24,577 nucleotides of DNA, from contig JANBPT010000733.1 in NCBI GenBank assembly GCA_027575765.1, positions 1-24,577 of the forward strand, read 5' to 3'. Position 1 is the stretch's first letter. Each line of letters starts with the position of its first letter. A program made the translations under genes and the position numbers. This DNA is from Tieghemiomyces parasiticus (Eukaryota; Kickxellomycota; Dimargaritomycetes; Dimargaritales; Dimargaritaceae). Shown here piece after piece: positions 17,081 to 24,577 of this stretch. A model generated the notes under the pieces. It was not told the DNA's origin. It made no database searches and saw only the letters and a list, made by a program, of their open reading frames with translations.

Positions 17081-18752
17081 ATGCCGCGCATTGATGACCT
17101 TGTAGATAGCGCCTGTCGGCCGGCCTTAACCGAGCCCGACATGGCGCTCAACTTGGACGTGTGCGACCTCATCAACACTAAGCAGCAGAGTTGGTAAGTA
17201 CATGCGGACAGCCCTCCACTCCTCATCTACACTTCCACAACTCTATCTCGCTCTCACCTGCCATACCCACCCCTTCTCCCCTCCCAGCCCCCATAACGCA
17301 GCGGTCCGTATCGTCAAACACATCAACAACCGCAGTCAGCATGTCAACCTCCTGGCCCTAGACCTGCTGGATTTTTGTATCAAAAACTGCGGGCACCCGT
17401 TTCACTACCAGATTGCCACCAAGGAATTCCTGGAGGAACTGGTACGCAAGTTTCCAGAACCGCCGCCTGTGGTGCCCACCCGGGTGCAGTACCGAATCCT
17501 GGAGATGATCCAGGAGTGGCGCCAGACCATTTGCCGCCACTCGCGCTACAAGGATGATCTGGTTAACATCGAGCGGCTGGCCAAGAAGCTTACCTACCGC
17601 GGGTACATCCTTCCCGAGGTCCAGGCCGAGAGCACGGTGGTCCTGGGCCCCACCGACGACCTTAAATCCCCCGAGGAGAAGGAGCACGAGGACCGGGTGG
17701 CTATGGGGGCTAAGCTGCAGGAGCTGCTGCGCCGCGGCAATGCGGCCGACCTACATGAGGCCAATCGCATTATGAAGATCATGTCCGGGTACGACAAGAA
17801 GAAGACACGCGACTACGAGGCCGAGTGGCAGCAGGAACTGGACGCCATCGAGGGGAACACTTGCCACTTGGCCTACGTGATCCAGTCCTACCCGCTGGGT
17901 CACGAGTTGAGCGGTGAGCCTCGCCGGCTGTACGACCTGTGCCTACGGCATCAGAAGAAGATTCAGCAGATGATTCAGGAAAACGAGAACCACGAGGACC
18001 TGGCCCGGCTCCTGCACCTGAACGACATCATTGGCGAGACCCTGCGCGTGACCAAGAACGTTGAGCAGGGCGCCCACCCGGACACTCTCCCATTTGCACG
18101 CAAACCCGGGCAGGCCGTTGCCGAGACCGTCACTCAGACCACTCATAGCGCCGCCCTCATCGACTTGGACTCGATTCTCGACAGTCGCGCTTCCATGGCC
18201 AGTTCCTCGGATTTCTCCCTGTCGAGTTCCACGGCCAACGTATTGGTCGCCAGCTCGTCGCCCGTCTTCTCCGCGCGCCCTACCACCGAACTCCGCCCCT
18301 CCACCTCATCATACGCTAATTCCTTCATGGACGAGCTGTCCGGCCTGGACCTCGACCGCATGTCCATCAGTTCTACCGTCTCCCATCAGTCCAGTGCCCC
18401 ACTTATCCGCTACCCGGATGGCAGTAGCTCCACCTCGACGATAGCCAGCGGAATCAACGGTCCCTACCATACTCCCTACGGCCCCACCCCGCTCCAGCCC
18501 CGCAAATCAACTCGCGCCCTCAAGCCGTTCACGGGCAACAGTGGCAAGTCACCCCTACCTGGTAGTACCGGTGGCGGTGGGCTAACCCCTGGCCCCAACT
18601 CCTCCGGCCGGAGTCTATCCAATGCGTCCTCCATTCGCGTGCCCGTAGGACGACAGCAAGCTGCCCACACACCTCCTGCCCAGCCCGTTCCCACCTCAGC
18701 GCCAAGCAATGCCAGTAGTCCGGCCACCACCAATGATTTGATCAATTTTTAA
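17081..18752 (+). CDS. GGA-like VHS-GAT clathrin adaptor without ear domain, two exons
   Basis: Exons 17081-17193 and 17288-18752 join in frame to 525 residues (94-nt intron, GTAAGT...CCCAG). The VHS domain spans about residues 1-150: IDDLVDSACRP, CDLINTKQQS, then VRIVKHINNRSQHVNLLALD and the signature NCGHPFHYQIATKEFLEELV. A GAT domain follows at about 165-300 (LQELLRRGNAADLHEANRIM, KIMSGYDKKK, LHLNDIIGETL). The remainder is a Ser/Thr/Pro-rich hinge with a clathrin-box match LIDLD at 328-332, ending in NDLINF. Fungal Gga proteins bind cargo, Arf1-GTP and clathrin at the trans-Golgi and normally end in a gamma-adaptin-ear domain of about 120 residues; none is seen before the stop. Similarity of the GAT helix to GGA favours GGA over TOM1 or Lsb5. 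Without the first exon the VHS domain would lack its first helices, so the spliced model is preferred. Confidence 0.87.
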
Positions 18753-18812
18753 GGCCATGCCTGATCTCCACCTTACTTTATTTACTAGGCTATCCTCACA
18801 TCATGACTTTTG

Positions 18813-18818
18813 AATAAA
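18813..18818 (+). terminator. Polyadenylation signal candidate of the GGA-like gene
   Basis: A canonical AATAAA lies about 60 nt after the stop codon of the GGA-like gene, in the right strand and distance for a 3'-end processing signal. Confidence 0.45.
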
Positions 18819-19390
18819 TGGACACAACCGTTGGAAATGCTGATCATGTTGGTATTCAAGTATAAGCAGCCAATACTTGGACAACAAACAAGAGACCCCA
18901 CAGAACCCCACCGGTGGAGCTGAGGAATCTGAATAAAATTAAAGGTTGAAGGGGACCAGTGCTTGATTCCAAGCAATGATAACTGGTCGGTTAACTTAAA
19001 GTTGGAACGGCCAGGGCAATTCATACTCGTTTAAGATGCGCGCATGAAGTGACAAGAGGGCCCCAAGAGTTTCTCTCAAGGAAAGTCACGCAGCGCTGTA
19101 GATAAGCAGCCCCCGGGTTTAAATGACGGAATAAGCTAGCGATTACTATGTTGTCAATGCAATGACCAGGTTCAAATTTAGTACCGAATATATATCACGG
19201 TCGGCCCTCGGGTCATATACGCGCTTATCAGGAGGGCAGAGGAAAATGCGGCTACTATAGGTACCACATAAAACTTCGGTTTTCTCAAGTCTAAATAATA
19301 TTTATTTAATATAGTTGCCGTCAATCTGTACTACTCGGCGAAATATATATATCCAGCTAGCATAGCAGGCTCTCAAACCATGTGGCCGGA
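18819..19390. other. AT-rich intergenic stretch
   Basis: No supported gene. The interval becomes AT-rich near 19280-19350, next to the transposon relic, and may hold the 3' end of that element. A 6-bp inverted repeat (GGAGCT-TAGCT-AGCTCC) sits at 19388-19404. I could not identify matching terminal inverted repeats by eye. Confidence 0.35.
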
Positions 19391-20300
19391 GCTTAGCTAG
19401 CTCCGATTGTCAGGTGTCCATGACCGCCTCCAGTGTGCTGAACTTCTTACCCCTCAGCCGTCATTTGATATCCCTGAACAGCCAGAAGTCGCGGGGGGGA
19501 GCAGGTTAGCAGGATTGTAGGGAGGGGCTGGCAGAAGTTTGGGTTTGAAGGCGGAAATGTAGGCCTGGGTAGCTTCAGCGCAATGTGGTTGTGCATTATC
19601 ATGGTGAAGCCGCAGGGGGTGACGGTCCAGCCTTCCACGTGCCTCCACCCAGGCCTGGACCATGGGCTTCAGCCCGTACTCTACATAGAGTTTGGTGGAG
19701 ACCTTTACACCAGGGGGCTTGACCCTCAGGTGTAATAGACCACGCCTGGTGAAAAAAATGGCCAGCATTACCTGGAGTGTGGTATGGCCTTGGGGGGTCT
19801 CAGTTGGGACAGGGCCACCTTTAGGGCACCACCTCCGGTGATTTGAACCAGCAGGGGGATCACACAGGTACACCCAGGCCTCATAACCTGTGATGATGGA
19901 GTCCAGCAGGTAGTCACTGGCCCCCGTTAAACTCCTCCAGGAACACGGTGGCAAAATGTACTCGCTTGTGGCGCTGGTCGTCGGTGAGTTTGTGGGGGAT
20001 CCAGCAATTGAAATAGCTATGTAGTCCCAGGTCCCTGCGTAGGACATTGCGCATGGTACTGGGGGAAGTATGGCAGGCCCAGGCCAGCTGCTCAGCAGTC
20101 AGTTGAGGGTCTTCCTTTAACTGTCCGAGGAACATGTCCCCATAATGTACGTCAATATCATCTGATGGACGGCCAGAACAATGGCCATCTTCAAAGGCGT
20201 GGTGGCCTAGTGCGAAAGCGAGCTAGCCACCTGTAGAGGGTGGAGTGGCTAGGGGCAGTCAGGCCCAGCTTGGAAGTCAAAACAATCAGAATACAATCTG
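19391..20300 (-). pseudogene. Dead mariner/Tc1-family transposase
   Basis: Read on the minus strand, the pieces follow mariner order. An HTH end comes first: STLYRWLARFR, then HHAFEDGHCSGRPSDD. Next is the second HTH region (QLTAEQLAWACHTSPSTMRN), then LTDDQRHKRVHFA. The catalytic core follows: ITGYEAWVY, RWCPKGGPVP, HHDNAQPH and PPYNPANLLP, and in a shifted frame RDFWLFRDIK then GKKFSTLEAVMDT. The first catalytic Asp of the DDD triad is Tyr (GYE for GDE). The second Asp is kept; the third survives only in the shifted frame. At least two frameshifts (near 19920 and in the C-rich run near 19495) and stops break the gene. Terminal inverted repeats and a TA duplication were not resolved. Confidence 0.78.
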
Positions 20301-21307
20301 TTTTGCGATCCTCCGGATAGTAATTATAATTCAGGTTTCATATATCACGCCTGGTTAATTGGGGTGGAGTTAGGGCTTTAAAAAGTAGTCATGATGGAGA
20401 GGTAAAAAAAGCAAGGTGTGAAGTCAAAAATGGTTCAACCCTGGAGTGGTTTATACCAATCGATTTGGCGTCGTTGACTCTTCTAGGTTTCATTTGAACC
20501 ACTGTGATCTGAGACCTCCAGCTTAAGTCTTTAATGATTTTGTCACAAATATAATGACTGTCTACCGACCGCCTCATAAACCACGGACTGCCAAATATCA
20601 CTTCTTTTATTATAACATATTCTCACCCCGTGTTATACCTTAACTATCTCAATCGCTCTGGCCACAGTATAATAGCATACTTCCAATACTTACCTACTCT
20701 TCTGCAACTTTCGGCATTTGGGGCATAGGTAATGACAGCGGAGGGGAGTCGGGTTTTCTACACTCGAGACGACCATGGACGCTCGAGACTTGAGGTCCTT
20801 CAGGCCCCCGTGAAGTAACCTTGAGGCTTTTGCAATAGCTAGCCAGGAAGTTCTTGCTGGGCACTTTAAACATAAGTCTGTCAATATGAATACGCCCCTA
20901 CTTTACTATATTATACCACAACTTTTTGGTTTCATCTGTATTAACTTAGAGAGCTCTTTATTGATACGATTGCCTTTGTTCCTCCATGGCATCTTGCTTG
21001 TGAAATTTTAAGCGGGGGTCGGAATCTCGGCCAGCTGTGAGCAAATAGCTTTAGCTTCGAACCCTCAAGATAGTGGACCTATTCAAATGTTGCTCGGAAC
21101 CAACTAGCCGTTCGATATTTAGGAATTTTTCCTTACACTCCGCACCCCGTATATTGCATTAGTATGGCGTGTGTATTTTCGATATTTATTTTGTTATTGT
21201 TTATATCGAAGCGGTGAACTAATGACGAATTATTGGCACCATGCCTATTCTATACAATCAAAAGTTAGTGAGAAATAAAAGTACGAATATAGGGGTGTCG
21301 ATTGAGT
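20301..21307. other. AT-rich intergenic region, one doubtful short ORF
   Basis: Mostly A+T-rich DNA with no recognised gene. On the minus strand, an ATG near 20865 opens a 59-codon frame (MFKVPSKNFLASYCKSLKV...) ending in TAG just before a GTAAGT; the overlapping frame contains CPKC. Neither resembles a family I know. I see no RNA gene or transposon ends here. A TTTATT at 21185-21190 is AATAAA on the minus strand, about 120 nt after the OYE copy 2 stop, and could serve as its 3'-end signal. Confidence 0.3.
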
Positions 21308-22753
21308 CTACTGGTAGTGACGCTTAGGGCGAGACCGCTCGTACTGCTCGGGCCACTTGACGTAGACACCTAACTCTGTTGCGGCGTCGAGCGCCCAGTT
21401 AGGGTTCCGCAGGGCGGCTCGGCCAACCACGATGAGGTCGGCCTCATTCTTCTGCAGGATCTCCTCGGCCTCGGCGCCCTTGGTAATGATTCCTACCGCA
21501 CCGGTGCGGAAATCCGGGAGGGCCTTCTTGACCTGGGCGGAGAAAGCCAGCTGGTAAAGTGGCTTAGGGTGAATTTTTTGGCGTTGGGAGACGCCGCCGG
21601 TGGACATGTCTAGTAAATCAACGCCTAATGCCTGAAGGTGGCGGGCAAGCTCGACGGTCTGTTTGCCATCCCAGCCCTCGCCTTCGACCCAATCGGTAGC
21701 CGAAACACGGACGAATAGTGGCTTGTCCTCCGTCCAGACCTTACGGACGTCCTGGACGGTCTCGAGAACCAAACGAATACGATTCTCGAAACTGCCGCCG
21801 TACTGGTCAGTACGGTGGTTACTGAGCGGCGACAGGAAAGTAGACAGTAGGTATCCGTGAGCGGCGTGAATCTCAATGACGTCGAACCCGGCCCTGATGG
21901 CCCGCTGGGCCGCGGCCACGTAGGCATCCTTGAGGTCCTGGATTTGCGCAAGGGTCATGGCGTGCGGAATCGGGTAGTTCTGGGGGTCATAAGACTCGTC
22001 CGAGGTGCCCCAAACGTTATCGGGCCACCCACCCACGTCGACCCCGGCGACATGGCTGGAAGTGTGGGGAGCGAATGGTGTATGGGTGGAGGCCTTGCGG
22101 CCGGCGTGTACCAACTGGATACCGATCGGGGTCCCCTGGCTGTGGGCAAACTTGACAATCCGTTCAAAGTGCGGGATGTGGTCGTCTTTCCAGAGCCCCA
22201 GGCAGCTGGGCGTGATGCGGCCGTTGGGGAGGACGCCCGTGCCTTCCATCATGATGAGTCCCACGCCACGGGAAGCGAAACTACCCAGGTGGACAAAGTG
22301 CCAGTCGGTCGGGTAGCCGTCTTTGGCCGAGTATTGGCACCTACGGGTAATGGAAAATGGGCAGGAGAGAGGTCACGTGGAAAGGGCGGTGAGTGCGAAG
22401 TGGGTGGCGGGCGTTGACCACCCATAGAGTGGTGGTCTCATCACTTCAGAATGGTCCATAACCCTATCAATGGCGGATTTCCTGGGTATTGGTCTGCATG
22501 GAACTTACATAGGGGAAACCATGATACGGTTACGCAGGGTCAAGTTGCGAAATGTGATGGGGGTGAAGAGCTTGGGTGGGTTCTCGTTCTTTCCGGGTAG
22601 CGCGTAGTCGTTAATTACATAGGACTCATCCGCAGGCATGGCAGAGCCAGCGGAAGGCGACTGGGGTATGACAAAGTCCGAAGAGTCGACTGGACGACCA
22701 GCGCTACTGGCGGTCGGCGTGATCAAAGGCGAATCCCGGCAGTGGTTCATCAT
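21308..22753 (-). CDS. YqjM-type old yellow enzyme, copy 2, two exons
   Basis: Exons 22753-22509 and 22340-21308 give 425 residues; the 168-nt intron (GTAAGT...CGTAG) interrupts the same Met codon as in copy 1. The same FMN ene-reductase landmarks are present: SPMCQYSAKDG (Cys83, Tyr85), QLVHAGRKA, EIHAAHGYLLSTFLSP (His240, His243), NHRTDQYGGSFENR and VVGRAALRNPNW. So it should be catalytically competent. The N-terminal extension differs strongly from copy 1, while parts of exon 2 are almost identical in DNA. In the FMN-phosphate loop copy 1 has AFMRNP and copy 2 has AALRNP. Met1 and Met2 are both possible starts. A TATA-like ATATAAATAT on the minus strand lies about 160 nt upstream. Confidence 0.92.
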
Positions 22754-22910
22754 TTTGACGGCAGAGGGTTCACGGGGTGAAGTTGTTGGAGGGAATGGGT
22801 GAAGAAGAATCGAGCGTAGCCCTATGAGACTTTAAAAATGAGGGTCGAGGGATGGGTGAGGTGTAACTGTGTTGTGATGATGGGCATGTGCTAAGGCTGC
22901 GCGGTTGAGA

Positions 22911-22920
22911 ATATTTATAT
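22911..22920 (-). promoter_or_regulatory. TATA-like element upstream of OYE copy 2
   Basis: The minus strand reads ATATAAATAT about 160 nt before the OYE copy 2 start codon, a position and sequence compatible with a TATA box. Confidence 0.3.
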
Positions 22921-24577
22921 CATGCTCAGTAAGGCCAGTTCTATTGCAGAACCCCAGAGAGTCGATTCCGTCCCTGCCTACTATGTGCCAGGCTAATGTG
23001 GATGGGGGCAGGTCGGAAATTGGTGCACACTAGAGCAGCAAGGGTGTGCCGTTTCTGATGATGCCTTATCTATCGCCCTGATTGGGTGCTACCCCCTAAT
23101 TTTCTCCCTGGCTTCCCCCCCTCGAGGATTTGTCATCAGGTGTATTCTCCCTCCCCCTCTCCACTTGCTTTTGTTGCACTCTAACTTGCCGTTGTCAATC
23201 ACCACGGACTTAGTCAGCCTTGTCACACAAGGCGAGGGTCTGGAATGGGAGGACATCGCCGGGGCTAAGCCGATTAGCCGCGAGTTGCTAGTCTTGGCGC
23301 GTGGTTCTGTGCCAAGTCCGACAGGCTTGGCGGAGTTCCGATTCGGAAGGGTTAGGGCCGTGCGTGGCACTTAGGGCAAGGGCAACCCGTGTTGGGTAAC
23401 TCCGTTAAGGCTCGCGCTGATTGGTCAGTGGCCACAGTCGATGATGTCACTGGTCGCAGCTTCACCCGTCTGGGACCATGGCCAGCGGAGATGGTGTGGG
23501 GGAAAAGGCAATTTGTCACCGGCCTGCTCTGTCAAATGCAGTGGCCAGACTATCCAGGCCATCCTGTAACGACCAGGCCACGGTCGCCCGACCCAGGCGG
23601 ACAAGAACTTCGTTGCAGCCCCTCTCAGCCTCGGGAGTAACCGGGGGACACCCCTTGGTAATGAAACAGGACACGATTCCATTACTCAGCCGTCCACTCT
23701 CGCCCCTGCCAGTGTAAAGCTACCTGCACTGAGACAGACCCCTGGCAGGGCCGAACGAAAACCAACCTTTATAATATTGGCGGCGGTTAACAAAGGGCGG
23801 CCATATTGACGTTCGGCCCTTCAACGGCCACATCTCCCTATTCCTAATGGCACTTCTATGGCCACCAAAGCAAACCGACACTGTATCTGTACCCTTTCGA
23901 GGTTAACCGAGCTTGTAAGCCTGGTACCTCGCTAGCATTATTATATAGCAGGGGACTTGGCTCGTACAACGGTCTTACCAACGGTTCTAGATCCGCCCGC
24001 CCTGCCACAAGTAACGCCGGCTGTGACGTGTCGGTCGATGGAACTCGGCGTTTATCCCATGGCAGACCACAGGTACTCGGGGCGATGGAAAGTGGAGACG
24101 AAAGTGTGGAATATTGTGACGATCGTGATCCCGATAGTCGCGAGCATCGGGGTACGTATTGGGGCCCTGCCCTCTTTCCTCCAGCGGTACATCACGCTAT
24201 GCTGGTCCTCTTGGCTTTGTCACACCCATAGCGAAGCGCCGCCACGCTTCTATTCGTCCCCGGCGCCGCTTCGCCAGCATCTTCCCGCCTACCCCCCGTA
24301 AGCACAGTAACTTCTCACATTGGTGCGACTGCTATGCAGCAACAGTGACTCGCCTCAGTGCCATTGCGCCCAGCTTCGCACAGGAGGAGACGAGCCTCAG
24401 GTCTTCAACCCACTCGGCAGTCCCGGCCCCAGTAACTGGTTCTTAAACGGGATTAGGCTTGGCCAAGCAGGGTGATTCCGTTGGTTCATTGGTCTTGCTT
24501 TCCATTGGCCCATCCTTCATCTCTTGAATTAGCGACCTCTTTTCGCGTCTTCCATACCAAGCTATCCGCATCCCCAG
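22921..24577. other. Terminal 1.65 kb, no supportable gene
   Basis: Several short overlapping ORFs exist on both strands but none has a recognisable domain or linked splice sites. A plus-strand stretch near 23230-23290 reads QGEGLEWEDIAGAK, which recalls the linker before AAA ATPase cores (W-x-D-I-A-G), but no Walker A motif follows. The last ~90 bases are pyrimidine-rich and end in CCCCAG, as the end of an intron or a leader might. Possibly decayed mobile-element or gene DNA. Confidence 0.3.

Noticed and set aside
19835..19855. tRNA B-box-like sequence on the minus strand (GGTTCAAATCACC)
   Set aside because: It lies inside the mariner transposase coding region, and no matching A box or cloverleaf surrounds it. 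A similar match near 1776 lies in the zinc-finger gene.
23165..23374. Plus-strand ORF with LEWEDIAG, resembling the segment before meiotic-clade AAA ATPase cores
   Set aside because: The similarity covers about ten residues; no Walker A or B motif follows in any frame, so it is not reported as a gene.
1..24577. CRISPR arrays, bacterial operons, riboswitches
   Set aside because: No regularly spaced repeats, Shine-Dalgarno-led gene strings or riboswitch-like folds were seen; intron-bearing genes show that the DNA is eukaryotic.

Overview
The window looks like nuclear DNA of a fungus. The conserved genes have short GT-AG introns (94-235 nt). They include a short stand-alone ALG13-type glycosyltransferase, a ZNF511-like zinc-finger protein and a VHS-GAT clathrin adaptor, interspersed with a large modular non-ribosomal peptide synthetase (NRPS) and decayed transposons. 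Lineage is inference: an early-diverging (non-Dikarya) fungus is plausible, but the sequence alone does not prove it.

Left part (1-6 kb), housekeeping. A three-exon ALG13 on the minus strand diverges from a three-exon ZNF511-like gene on the plus strand across a 474-bp shared promoter region. A three-exon gene for a 132-residue single-pass membrane protein with a coiled-coil tail converges on the ZNF511-like gene. Next comes a two-exon YqjM-type old yellow enzyme (OYE copy 1, minus strand).

Middle (6-15.2 kb). About 2.9 kb of poorly interpretable DNA carries isolated coding-like fragments: a possible F-box-like exon, hydrophobic exon-like pieces, and a frameshifted CxxC-bearing fragment. It precedes the main feature, a 5.7-kb intronless NRPS gene. 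The NRPS encodes partial C - A1 - T1 - C2 - A2 - T2 and stops directly after T2. Beyond that TAA, in the same reading frame, lies the start of an epimerisation-type (E) domain, broken by a second stop, a third stop with a frame change, and loss of the catalytic HHxxxDG. A1 has Gly instead of Asp at the alpha-amino-anchoring position, a feature of hydroxy-acid-activating modules, so a depsipeptide-like product is one hypothesis.

Right part (15.2-24.6 kb). There is an orphan ORF, a non-LTR retrotransposon (LINE) reverse-transcriptase relic, a two-exon GGA-like VHS-GAT adaptor that lacks the usual ear domain, and a dead mariner/Tc1 transposase. A second YqjM-type OYE (copy 2, minus strand) follows, in the same orientation as copy 1 and about 16 kb away. 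The two OYE genes share the same intron position and have patchy nucleotide identity, including a 96-nt identical tract. The last 1.8 kb shows no gene I can support.

The housekeeping genes work in separate pathways (N-glycosylation, trafficking, nucleic-acid binding). The only plausible functional grouping is the NRPS with the two flanking ene-reductases, and that is inference from proximity. All splice sites were read by eye from GT/AG signals, frame continuity and protein family fit.
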